Positions 1 to 8,348 of a stretch of 64,000 nucleotides of DNA are shown here, one piece after another. Position 1 is the first letter of the stretch. Each line of letters begins with the position of its first letter. Source of the DNA: Hippasteria phrygiana (Eukaryota; Echinodermata; Asteroidea; Valvatida; Goniasteridae); NCBI GenBank assembly GCA_037893225.1, contig JAZGUH010000711.1, forward strand, positions 682,001 through 746,000, written 5' to 3'. Both the position numbers and the translations under genes were made by a program. The notes beneath the pieces were generated by a model. That model made no database searches. It saw only the letters and a program-made list of their open reading frames with translations, and was not told where the DNA came from.

Positions 1-25
1 ACATGTAGCGCCAGATCTAAGCTAT
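1..25. other. Invariant 25-bp block of the monomer, with a BglII site
   Basis: Monomer positions 1-25 begin ACATGTAGCG, contain AGATCT at 13-18 and end GCTAT. The block reads the same in every copy I inspected across 64 kb, whereas neighbouring positions 26, 32, 37 and 39 vary freely. It contains two palindromes, ACATGT at 1-6 and AGATCT at 13-18. Constancy against a variable background could reflect a bound protein or could be chance homogenisation; the sequence alone does not decide. A BglII digest would be expected to give a ladder of about 232 bp. Confidence 0.6.
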
Positions 26-37
26 CCATACATGTCG

Positions 38-51
38 AAATTACTGAATTT
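38..51. other. Short inverted repeat AAATT-actg-AATTT
   Basis: Five-base arms at monomer positions 38-42 and 47-51 flank a four-base loop. The dyad is perfect in the common monomers. It is broken by A39 to C in types C and L and by A47 to C in types B, I, K and O, so the array contains intact and broken versions in an ordered pattern. Confidence 0.55.
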
Positions 52-110
52 GGTTGATATTTCATGCAATTATGAATGAGTAAAGCAAGTCCATACCCCA
101 GGGAATTTGA

Positions 111-118
111 CATGCATG
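111..118. other. CATGCATG palindrome, present only in T113 monomers
   Basis: Monomer positions 111-118 form a perfect 8-bp palindrome containing an NsiI site (ATGCAT). A T113 to G change gives CAGGCATG and destroys it in types A, B, C, E, F, H, N and P; type O also has C111 to G. Presence or absence therefore marks the two main monomer classes. T113 usually travels with T143 and T153, and G113 with C143, G153 and G161, although types A, E and H are mixed. Confidence 0.6.
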
Positions 119-223
119 GAGCAATAAATAGACGGTAATCTGTACACAGATGTTGGCCGGAAAGAAAATAAACATTGCGAGGTTTGAATTTTCTCCACAA
201 GTGTTAACTCTAAGAAGCCGTCG

Positions 224-305
224 ATGATTGCAACATGTAGCGCCAGATCTAAGCTATACATACATGTCAAAATTACTGCATTTAGTTGATATTTCATGCA
301 ATTAT
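224..305. other. Inverted repeat across the monomer junction (arms 224-232 and 297-305)
   Basis: TGCAATTAT at monomer positions 65-73 is the exact reverse complement of ATAATTGCA at 224-232 of the preceding monomer in the majority of copies. The arms are separated by 64 bases, which comprise the invariant block and the variable 26-47 stretch. In this first instance the left arm reads ATGATTGCA, one mismatch, because position 226 is G; most later copies have A226 and a perfect 9-bp arm. The right arm is unchanged in the copies I read. Whether it forms a hairpin or binds a dimeric protein is inference. Confidence 0.5.
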
Positions 306-464
306 GAATGAGTAAAGCAAGTCCATACCCCAGGGAATTTGACATGCATGGAGCAATAAATAGACGGTAATATGTACACAGATGTTGGCCGGAAAGAAAA
401 TAAACATTGCGAGGTTTGAATTTTCTCCACAAGTTTGAACTCTAAGAAGCCGCCGATGATTGCA
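233..464. repeat. Monomer type K
   Basis: Type K carries A26, C47, A52 (TTAGTTG), T113, TAATATG at 136-142, and G205 with G226 in the tail. Other copies start at 3711, 7653, 9276, 24817, 49632, 52878, 53574, 55429, 57052, 57748 and 62618. Except for this leading copy and the last one, K directly follows type J, so J-K behaves as a dimer unit. Copies at 8117, 9740 and 25281 are K-like; the first two also carry C39. Confidence 0.85.
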
Positions 465-696
465 ACATGTAGCGCCAGATCTAAGCTATCCATACATGTC
501 AAAATTACTGAATTTGGTTGATATTTCATGCAATTATGAATGAGTAAAGCAAGTCCATACCCCAGGGAATTTGACAGGCATGGAGCAATAAATAGACGGT
601 AATATGTACACAGATGTTGGCCGGAAAGAAAATAAACATTGCGAGGTTTGAATTTTCTCCACAAGTTTTAACTCTAGGAAGCCGCCGATAATTGCA
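465..696. repeat. Monomer type A
   Basis: Type A is a mosaic: G113 as in one class, but T143, T153 and A161 as in the other, plus the diagnostic G213 (CTAGGAAG). Other copies start at 4407, 11364, 13220, 16467, 19482, 21338, 23658, 26905, 30153, 33400, 36879, 47314 and 59372. The copy at 28761 lacks G213 and has G226, and the one at 22034 has G200. Every copy except the first and the 22034 variant follows type L. Confidence 0.85.
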
Positions 697-928
697 ACAT
701 GTAGCGCCAGATCTAAGCTATACATACATGTCAAAATTACTGCATTTGGTTGATATTTCATGCAATTATGAATGAGTAAAGCAAGTCCATACCCCAGGGA
801 ATTTGACAGGCATGGAGCAATAAATAAAAGGTAATCTGCACACAGATGGTGGCCGGGAAGAAAATAAACATTGCGAGGTTTGAATTTTCTCCACAAGTGT
901 TAACTCTAAGAAGCCGCCGATAATTGCA
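697..928. repeat. Monomer type B
   Basis: Type B has A26, C47, G113 and A131/A133 (ATAAAAGG), then C143, G153, G161 and the GTGTTAAC tail. Other copies start at 4639, 13452, 30385, 33632, 37111 and 47546, each preceded by A and followed by C. Copies at 16699, 19714, 21570 and 23890 share the 5' half (A26, C47) but have ATAGACGG at 128-135, so they are B/F hybrids. Confidence 0.8.
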
Positions 929-1160
929 ACATGTAGCGCCAGATCTAAGCTATCCATACTTGTCAACATTACTGAATTTGGTTGATATTTCATGCAATTA
1001 TGAATGAGTAAAGCAAGTCCATACCCCAGGGAATTTGACAGGCATGGAGCAATAAATAGACGGTAATCTGCACACAGATGGTGGCCGGGAAGAAAATAAA
1101 CATTGCGAGGTTTGAATTTTCTCCACAAGTTTTAACTCTAAGAAGCCGCCGATAATTGCA
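929..1160. repeat. Monomer type C
   Basis: Type C combines T32 (ACTTGTC) with C39 (AACATT), G113, C143, G153, and T203 in the tail. Other copies start at 4871, 13684, 30617, 33864, 37343, 47778, 60300 and 61459. It is always followed by type D. Confidence 0.8.
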
Positions 1161-1392
1161 ACATGTAGCGCCAGATCTAAGCTATCCATACATGTCAAAA
1201 TTACTGAATTTGGTTGATATTTCATGCAATTATGAATGAGTAAAGCAAGTCCATACCCCAGGGAATTTGACATGCATGGAGCAATAAATAGACGGTAACA
1301 TGTATACAGATGTTGGCCGGAAAGAAAATAAACATTGCGAGGTTTGAATTTTCTCCGCAAGTGTTAACTCTAAGAAGCCGCCGATAATTGCA
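1161..1392. repeat. Monomer type D
   Basis: Type D carries T113, TAACATG at 136-142 and the diagnostic T145 (GTATACAG). Other copies start at 5103, 13916, 30849, 34096, 37575, 48010, 60532 and 61691. The first two copies also carry G197; the last two share T63 (TTTTATGC). D is always followed by the 231-bp type E. Confidence 0.8.
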
Positions 1393-1623
1393 ACATGTAG
1401 CGCCAGATCTAAGCTATCCATACATGTCAAAATTACTGAATTTGGTTGATATTTCATGCAATTATGAATGAGTAAAGCAAGTCATACCCTAGGGAATTTG
1501 ACAGGCATGGAGCAATAAATAGAAGGTAATATGCACACAGATGTTGGCCGGAAAGAAAATAAACATTGCGAGGTTTGAATTTTCTCCACAAGTTTTAACT
1601 CTAAGAAGCCGCCGATAATTGCA
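1393..1623. repeat. Monomer type E, 231-bp variant
   Basis: One C of the pair at monomer 91-92 is missing and C99 is T, so the segment reads GTCATACCCTAGGG and gains an AvrII site (CCTAGG). It also has A133 (ATAGAAGG) with A127 kept. Other copies start at 5335, 14148, 31081, 34328, 37807, 39198, 41749, 43140, 44763, 48242, 60764 and 61923, thirteen in all. Eleven are followed by a T32 (type F) monomer; the last two are not. Confidence 0.9.
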
Positions 1624-1855
1624 ACATGTAGCGCCAGATCTAAGCTATCCATACTTGTCAAAATTACTGAATTTGGTTGATATTTCATGCAATTATGAAT
1701 GAGTAAAGCAAGTCCATACCCCAGGGAATTTGACAGGCATGGAGCAATAAATAGACGGTAATCTGCACACAGATGGTGGCCGGGAAGAAAATAAACATTG
1801 CGAGGTTTGAATTTTCTCCACAAGTGTTAACTCTAAGAAGCCGCCGATAATTGCA
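1624..1855. repeat. Monomer type F
   Basis: Type F is the commonest kind: T32 (ACTTGTC), A37, G113, ATAGACGG, C143, G153, G161 and usually the GTGTTAAC tail. Examples start at 2088, 2784, 5566, 8349, 10204, 12292, 14379, 17859, 25745, 27833, 31312, 41053, 44531, 50328 and 58212. Copies at 12756, 16003, 19018, 20874, 23194 and 36415 end in GTTTTAAC instead and each leads into type L. Copies at 10668 and 26209 share a private G28. Confidence 0.8.
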
Positions 1856-2087
1856 ACATGTAGCGCCAGATCTAAGCTATCCATACATGTCGAAATTACT
1901 GAATTTGGTTGATATTTCATGCAATTATGAATGAGTAAAGCAAGTCCATACCCCAGGGAATTTGACATGCATGGAGCAATAAATAGACGGTAATCTGTAC
2001 ACAGATGTTGGCCGGAAAGAAAATAAACATTGCGAGGTTTGAATTTTCTCCACAAGTGTTAACTCTAAGAAGCCGCCGATAATTGCA
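1856..2087. repeat. Monomer type G
   Basis: Type G has G37 (GTCGAAAT, an extra CpG), T113, TAATCTGTAC and T153. Other copies start at 5798, 10436, 12524, 14611, 25977, 28065, 29457, 31544, 34791, 38270, 39661, 41285, 43603, 45226 and 46386. A sub-form with TAACATG sits at 2552, 6494, 42212 and 42676, and copies at 54270, 58444 and 63314 share G31 (ATAGATG). In nearly all cases it lies between two T32 monomers, giving F-G-F triplets. Confidence 0.8.
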
Positions 2088-3015
2088 ACATGTAGCGCCA
2101 GATCTAAGCTATCCATACTTGTCAAAATTACTGAATTTGGTTGATATTTCATGCAATTATGAATGAGTAAAGCAAGTCCATACCCCAGGGAATTTGACAG
2201 GCATGGAGCAATAAATAGACGGTAATCTGCACACAGATGGTGGCCGGGAAGAAAATAAACATTGCGAGGTTTGAATTTTCTCCACAAGTGTTAACTCTAA
2301 GAAGCCGCCGATAATTGCAACATGTAGCGCCAGATCTAAGCTATCCATACATGTCAAAATTACTGAATTTGGTTGATATTTCATGCAATTATGAATGAGT
2401 AAAGCAAGTCCATACCCCAGGGAATTTGACAGGCATGGAGCAATAAATAGACGGTAATCTGCACACAGATGGTGGCCGGGAAGAAAATAAACATTGCGAG
2501 GTTTGAATTTTCTCCACAAGTGTTAACTCTAAGAAGCCGCCGATAATTGCAACATGTAGCGCCAGATCTAAGCTATCCATACATGTCGAAATTACTGAAT
2601 TTGGTTGATATTTCATGCAATTATGAATGAGTAAAGCAAGTCCATACCCCAGGGAATTTGACATGCATGGAGCAATAAATAGACGGTAACATGTACACAG
2701 ATGTTGGCCGGAAAGAAAATAAACATTGCGAGGTTTGAATTTTCTCCACAAGTGTTAACTCTAAGAAGCCGCCGATAATTGCAACATGTAGCGCCAGATC
2801 TAAGCTATCCATACTTGTCAAAATTACTGAATTTGGTTGATATTTCATGCAATTATGAATGAGTAAAGCAAGTCCATACCCCAGGGAATTTGACAGGCAT
2901 GGAGCAATAAATAGACGGTAATCTGCACACAGATGGTGGCCGGGAAGAAAATAAACATTGCGAGGTTTGAATTTTCTCCACAAGTGTTAACTCTAAGAAG
3001 CCGCCGATAATTGCA

Positions 3016-3246
3016 ACATGTAGCGCCAGATCTAAGCTATCCATACATGTCAAAATTACTGAATTTGGTTGATATTTCATGCAATTATGAATGAGTAAAG
3101 CAAGTCATACCCTAGGGAATTTGACAGGCATGGAGCAATACATAGAAGGTAATATGCACACAGATGTTGGCCGGAAAGAAAATAAACATTGCGAGGTTTG
3201 AATTTTCTACACAAGTTTTAACTCTAAGAAGCCGCCGATAATTGCA
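3016..3246. repeat. Monomer type H, second 231-bp variant
   Basis: Type H has the same single-base deletion and C99 to T change as type E, plus C127 (AATACATAG) and A195 (TTCTACAC). Other copies start at 6958, 8581, 18091, 24122, 48937, 50560, 51951, 54734 and 56357, ten in all. Copies at 48937 and 54734 share a further change (TTTTCCAC). Every H is followed directly by type I. Types E and H must descend from one deletion event. Confidence 0.9.
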
Positions 3247-3478
3247 ACATGTAGCGCCAGATCTAAGCTATACATACATGTCAAAATTACTGCATTTGGT
3301 TGATATTTCATGCAATTATGAATGAGTAAAGCAAGTCCATACCCCAGGGAATTTGACATGCATGGAGCAATACATATACAGTAATATGTACACAGATGTT
3401 GGCCGGGAAGAAAATAAACATTGCGTGGTTTGAATTTTCTCCACAGGTGTTAACTCTAAGAAGCCGCCGATAATTGCA
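3247..3478. repeat. Monomer type I
   Basis: Type I is among the most divergent: A26, C47, T113, C127, T131 and A134 (CATATACAG), TAATATG, G161, T180 (GCGTGG) and G200 (CACAGG). The G134 to A change removes a CpG. Other copies start at 7189, 8812, 11596, 18322, 24353, 27137 (this one with C26), 49168, 50791, 52182, 54965, 56588 and 59604. The copies at 11596, 27137 and 59604 lack a preceding H and follow type A instead. Confidence 0.85.
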
Positions 3479-3710
3479 ACATGTAGCGCCAGATCTAAGC
3501 TATCCATACATGTCAAAATTACTGAATTTGGTTGATATTTCATGCAATTATGAATGAGTAAAGCAAGTCCATACCCCAGGGAATTTGACATGCATGGAGC
3601 AATAAATAGACGGTAACATGTACACAGATGTTGGCCGGGAAGAAAATAAACATTGCGAGGTTTGAATTTTCTCCACAAGTTTTAACTCTAAGAAGCCGTC
3701 GGTGATTGCA
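3479..3710. repeat. Monomer type J
   Basis: Type J has C26, A32, T113, TAACATG, T153, G161, a GTTTTAAC tail and T221 (CCGTCG). Copies at 7421, 9044 and 24585 share this one's G224 (CGTCGGTG). Later copies at 49400, 52646, 53342, 55197, 56820, 57516 and 59836 have A224. The two halves of the window thus carry different J lineages. The copy at 60995 is also of this type. Confidence 0.8.
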
Positions 3711-4174
3711 ACATGTAGCGCCAGATCTAAGCTATACATACATGTCAAAATTACTGCATTTAGTTGATATTTCATGCAATTATGAATGAGTAAAGCAAGT
3801 CCATACCCCAGGGAATTTGACATGCATGGAGCAATAAATAGACGGTAATATGTACACAGATGTTGGCCGGAAAGAAAATAAACATTGCGAGGTTTGAATT
3901 TTCTCCACAAGTTTGAACTCTAAGAAGCCGCCGATGATTGCAACATGTAGCGCCAGATCTAAGCTATCCATACATGTCAAAATTACTGAATTTGGTTGAT
4001 ATTTCATGCAATTATGAATGAGTAAAGCAAGTCCATACCCCAGGGAATTTGACAGGCATGGAGCAATAAATAGACGGTAATCTGCACACAGATGGTGGCC
4101 GGGAAGAAAATAAACATTGCGAGGTTTGAATTTTCTCCACAAGTTTTAACTCTAAGAAGCCGCCGATAATTGCA

Positions 4175-4406
4175 ACATGTAGCGCCAGATCTAAGCTATC
4201 CATACATGTCAACATTACTGAATTTGGTTGATATTTCATGCAATTATGAATGAGTAAAGCAAGTCCATACCCCAGGGAATTTGACATGCATGGAGCAATA
4301 AATAGACGGTAACATGTACACAGATGTTGGCCGGAAAGAAAATAAACATTGCGAGGTTTGAATTTTCTCCACAAGTGTTAACTCTAAGAAGCCGCCGATA
4401 ATTGCA
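4175..4406. repeat. Monomer type L
   Basis: Type L has A32 with C39 (CAACATT), T113, TAACATG, T153, A161 and GTGTTAAC. Other copies start at 11132, 12988, 15307, 16235, 17163, 19250, 20178, 21106, 22498, 23426, 26673, 28529, 29921, 32240, 33168, 35719, 36647, 38966, 40357, 47082 and 59140. It lies immediately before type A, M or E. Confidence 0.8.
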
Positions 4407-7400
4407 ACATGTAGCGCCAGATCTAAGCTATCCATACATGTCAAAATTACTGAATTTGGTTGATATTTCATGCAATTATGAATGAGTAAAGCAAGTCCAT
4501 ACCCCAGGGAATTTGACAGGCATGGAGCAATAAATAGACGGTAATATGTACACAGATGTTGGCCGGAAAGAAAATAAACATTGCGAGGTTTGAATTTTCT
4601 CCACAAGTTTTAACTCTAGGAAGCCGCCGATAATTGCAACATGTAGCGCCAGATCTAAGCTATACATACATGTCAAAATTACTGCATTTGGTTGATATTT
4701 CATGCAATTATGAATGAGTAAAGCAAGTCCATACCCCAGGGAATTTGACAGGCATGGAGCAATAAATAAAAGGTAATCTGCACACAGATGGTGGCCGGGA
4801 AGAAAATAAACATTGCGAGGTTTGAATTTTCTCCACAAGTGTTAACTCTAAGAAGCCGCCGATAATTGCAACATGTAGCGCCAGATCTAAGCTATCCATA
4901 CTTGTCAACATTACTGAATTTGGTTGATATTTCATGCAATTATGAATGAGTAAAGCAAGTCCATACCCCAGGGAATTTGACAGGCATGGAGCAATAAATA
5001 GACGGTAATCTGCACACAGATGGTGGCCGGGAAGAAAATAAACATTGCGAGGTTTGAATTTTCTCCACAAGTTTTAACTCTAAGAAGCCGCCGATAATTG
5101 CAACATGTAGCGCCAGATCTAAGCTATCCATACATGTCAAAATTACTGAATTTGGTTGATATTTCATGCAATTATGAATGAGTAAAGCAAGTCCATACCC
5201 CAGGGAATTTGACATGCATGGAGCAATAAATAGACGGTAACATGTATACAGATGTTGGCCGGAAAGAAAATAAACATTGCGAGGTTTGAATTTTCTCCGC
5301 AAGTGTTAACTCTAAGAAGCCGCCGATAATTGCAACATGTAGCGCCAGATCTAAGCTATCCATACATGTCAAAATTACTGAATTTGGTTGATATTTCATG
5401 CAATTATGAATGAGTAAAGCAAGTCATACCCTAGGGAATTTGACAGGCATGGAGCAATAAATAGAAGGTAATATGCACACAGATGTTGGCCGGAAAGAAA
5501 ATAAACATTGCGAGGTTTGAATTTTCTCCACAAGTTTTAACTCTAAGAAGCCGCCGATAATTGCAACATGTAGCGCCAGATCTAAGCTATCCATACTTGT
5601 CAAAATTACTGAATTTGGTTGATATTTCATGCAATTATGAATGAGTAAAGCAAGTCCATACCCCAGGGAATTTGACAGGCATGGAGCAATAAATAGACGG
5701 TAATCTGCACACAGATGGTGGCCGGGAAGAAAATAAACATTGCGAGGTTTGAATTTTCTCCACAAGTGTTAACTCTAAGAAGCCGCCGATAATTGCAACA
5801 TGTAGCGCCAGATCTAAGCTATCCATACATGTCGAAATTACTGAATTTGGTTGATATTTCATGCAATTATGAATGAGTAAAGCAAGTCCATACCCCAGGG
5901 AATTTGACATGCATGGAGCAATAAATAGACGGTAATCTGTACACAGATGTTGGCCGGAAAGAAAATAAACATTGCGAGGTTTGAATTTTCTCCACAAGTG
6001 TTAACTCTAAGAAGCCGCCGATAATTGCAACATGTAGCGCCAGATCTAAGCTATCCATACTTGTCAAAATTACTGAATTTGGTTGATATTTCATGCAATT
6101 ATGAATGAGTAAAGCAAGTCCATACCCCAGGGAATTTGACAGGCATGGAGCAATAAATAGACGGTAATCTGCACACAGATGGTGGCCGGGAAGAAAATAA
6201 ACATTGCGAGGTTTGAATTTTCTCCACAAGTGTTAACTCTAAGAAGCCGCCGATAATTGCAACATGTAGCGCCAGATCTAAGCTATCCATACATGTCAAA
6301 ATTACTGAATTTGGTTGATATTTCATGCAATTATGAATGAGTAAAGCAAGTCCATACCCCAGGGAATTTGACAGGCATGGAGCAATAAATAGACGGTAAT
6401 CTGCACACAGATGGTGGCCGGGAAGAAAATAAACATTGCGAGGTTTGAATTTTCTCCACAAGTGTTAACTCTAAGAAGCCGCCGATAATTGCAACATGTA
6501 GCGCCAGATCTAAGCTATCCATACATGTCGAAATTACTGAATTTGGTTGATATTTCATGCAATTATGAATGAGTAAAGCAAGTCCATACCCCAGGGAATT
6601 TGACATGCATGGAGCAATAAATAGACGGTAACATGTACACAGATGTTGGCCGGAAAGAAAATAAACATTGCGAGGTTTGAATTTTCTCCACAAGTGTTAA
6701 CTCTAAGAAGCCGCCGATAATTGCAACATGTAGCGCCAGATCTAAGCTATCCATACTTGTCAAAATTACTGAATTTGGTTGATATTTCATGCAATTATGA
6801 ATGAGTAAAGCAAGTCCATACCCCAGGGAATTTGACAGGCATGGAGCAATAAATAGACGGTAATCTGCACACAGATGGTGGCCGGGAAGAAAATAAACAT
6901 TGCGAGGTTTGAATTTTCTCCACAAGTGTTAACTCTAAGAAGCCGCCGATAATTGCAACATGTAGCGCCAGATCTAAGCTATCCATACATGTCAAAATTA
7001 CTGAATTTGGTTGATATTTCATGCAATTATGAATGAGTAAAGCAAGTCATACCCTAGGGAATTTGACAGGCATGGAGCAATACATAGAAGGTAATATGCA
7101 CACAGATGTTGGCCGGAAAGAAAATAAACATTGCGAGGTTTGAATTTTCTACACAAGTTTTAACTCTAAGAAGCCGCCGATAATTGCAACATGTAGCGCC
7201 AGATCTAAGCTATACATACATGTCAAAATTACTGCATTTGGTTGATATTTCATGCAATTATGAATGAGTAAAGCAAGTCCATACCCCAGGGAATTTGACA
7301 TGCATGGAGCAATACATATACAGTAATATGTACACAGATGTTGGCCGGGAAGAAAATAAACATTGCGTGGTTTGAATTTTCTCCACAGGTGTTAACTCTA

Positions 7401-7884
7401 AGAAGCCGCCGATAATTGCAACATGTAGCGCCAGATCTAAGCTATCCATACATGTCAAAATTACTGAATTTGGTTGATATTTCATGCAATTATGAATGAG
7501 TAAAGCAAGTCCATACCCCAGGGAATTTGACATGCATGGAGCAATAAATAGACGGTAACATGTACACAGATGTTGGCCGGGAAGAAAATAAACATTGCGA
7601 GGTTTGAATTTTCTCCACAAGTTTTAACTCTAAGAAGCCGTCGGTGATTGCAACATGTAGCGCCAGATCTAAGCTATACATACATGTCAAAATTACTGCA
7701 TTTAGTTGATATTTCATGCAATTATGAATGAGTAAAGCAAGTCCATACCCCAGGGAATTTGACATGCATGGAGCAATAAATAGACGGTAATATGTACACA
7801 GATGTTGGCCGGAAAGAAAATAAACATTGCGAGGTTTGAATTTTCTCCACAAGTTTGAACTCTAAGAAGCCGCCGATGATTGCA
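4407..7884. repeat. 17-monomer higher-order repeat, copy 2 (15 of 17 monomers)
   Basis: This block repeats 465-3942 with no difference that I could find, including the rare G at monomer position 197 of its type-D copy and both 231-bp monomers (5335 and 6958). After the type-K monomer at 7653 it departs: copy 1 continues with an F-like monomer (3943), whereas here a type-O monomer (7885) begins. The near identity implies a recent duplication of about 3.5 kb. Confidence 0.9.
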
Positions 7885-8348
7885 ACATGTAGCGCCAGAT
7901 CTAAGCTATCCATACATGTCAAAATTACTGCATTTGGTTGATATTTCATGCAATTATGAATGAGTAAAGCAAGTCCATACCCCAGGGAATTTGAGAGGCA
8001 TGGAGCAATAAATAAAAGGTAATCTGCACACAGATGGTGGCCGAGAAGAAAATAAACATTGCGTGGTTTGAATTTTCTCCACAAGTTTTAACTCTAAGAA
8101 GCCGTCGATGATTGCAACATGTAGCGCCAGATCTAAGCTATACATACATGTCAACATTACTGCATTTAGTTGATATTTCATGCAATTATGAATGAGTAAA
8201 GCAAGTCCATACCCCAGGGAATTTGACATGCATGGAGCAATAAATAGACGGTAATATGTACACAGATGTTGGCCGGAAAGAAAATAAACATTGCGAGGTT
8301 TGAATTTTCTCCACAAGTGTTAACTCTAAGAAGCCGCCGATAATTGCA
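6726..8348. repeat. 7-monomer duplication, left copy (1623 bp)
   Basis: Monomers F H I J K O and a K-like unit with C39. It overlaps the end of the second 17-monomer unit. The copy at 8349-9971 follows directly at an offset of 1623 (7x232 - 1). The last monomer here (8117) ends in GTGTTAAC and A226, whereas its partner (9740) ends in GTTTGAAC and G226, so the crossover that joined the copies probably lies in the 3' part of 8117-8348. Confidence 0.85.
7885..8116. repeat. Monomer type O
   Basis: Type O has C47, G111 and G113 (GAGAGGC), ATAAAAGG, C143, G153, A160 with G161 (CCGAGAAG) and T180. Full copies are at 9508 and 25049, and with the G200 tail at 52414, 53110 and 57284. Copies at 49864, 51255 and 55661 keep the 5' part but have CCGGGAAG and GCGAGG. 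The copy at 51023 has a unique GTGTGAAC tail. These are graded hybrids with a type-N/F 3' end. Confidence 0.8.

Larger units (their letters stand above)
1..232. repeat. First monomer, reference for the 232-bp unit
   Basis: This copy is used as the coordinate frame for all monomer positions given here. It has 90 G or C of 232 bases (38.8%) and seven CpG. Substitutions elsewhere in the array concentrate at positions 26, 32, 37, 39, 47, 52, 65, 111, 113, 127, 131, 133-134, 139-140, 143, 153, 160-161, 180, 195, 200, 203, 205, 213, 221 and 226. Blocks 1-25, 66-90 (rare exceptions at 74 and 89), 100-110 and 182-192 are almost or fully constant. This monomer combines a type-G body (C26, G37, T113, T143) with a tail carrying T221 and G226, as in types J and K, so it looks like a junction hybrid. 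I found no convincing half-length (116-bp) sub-repeat inside it. Confidence 0.95.
465..4406. repeat. 17-monomer higher-order repeat, copy 1 (3942 bp)
   Basis: Seventeen monomers, two of them 231 bp (17x232 - 2 = 3942). Order: A B C D E F G F, an A32/G113 F-like unit, a G-like unit with TAACATG, F, H I J K, an F-like unit at 3943 and L at 4175. Monomers 3-17 (465-3942) match 4407-7884 at a fixed offset of 3942, including rare variants such as CCGCAAG at 1356 and 5298. The last two monomers (3943-4406) are not repeated after the second copy; they recur elsewhere, next at 10900-11363. Confidence 0.9.

Noticed and set aside
154..191. tRNA-like Pol III promoter (A box near 154-164, B box near 181-191)
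   Set aside because: TGGCCGGAAAG is one mismatch from the A box, and TGGCCGAGAAG of type O fits it, but GGTTTGAATTT matches the B box at only 8 of 11 positions, lacks its central C, and the two are only 27 bases apart. Chance is the simpler explanation.
1..232. CENP-B box in the monomer
   Set aside because: The core TTCG....A..CGGG is absent on both strands. The only CGGG (158-161 of G161 monomers) has no TTCG or A at the required spacing.
1..232. Hammerhead ribozyme in the satellite transcript
   Set aside because: No CTGATGA core element is present on either strand of the monomer.
1..232. Monomer as a dimer of two 116-bp halves
   Set aside because: The halves share only short words such as GAATTT and TCTAAG at unrelated positions, with no continuous alignment.
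465..7884. Assembly duplication as the sole cause of the near-identical blocks
   Set aside because: Not excluded, but the blocks have different flanks, different offsets and their own private substitutions in several cases, which fits real duplication. Read coverage would be decisive.
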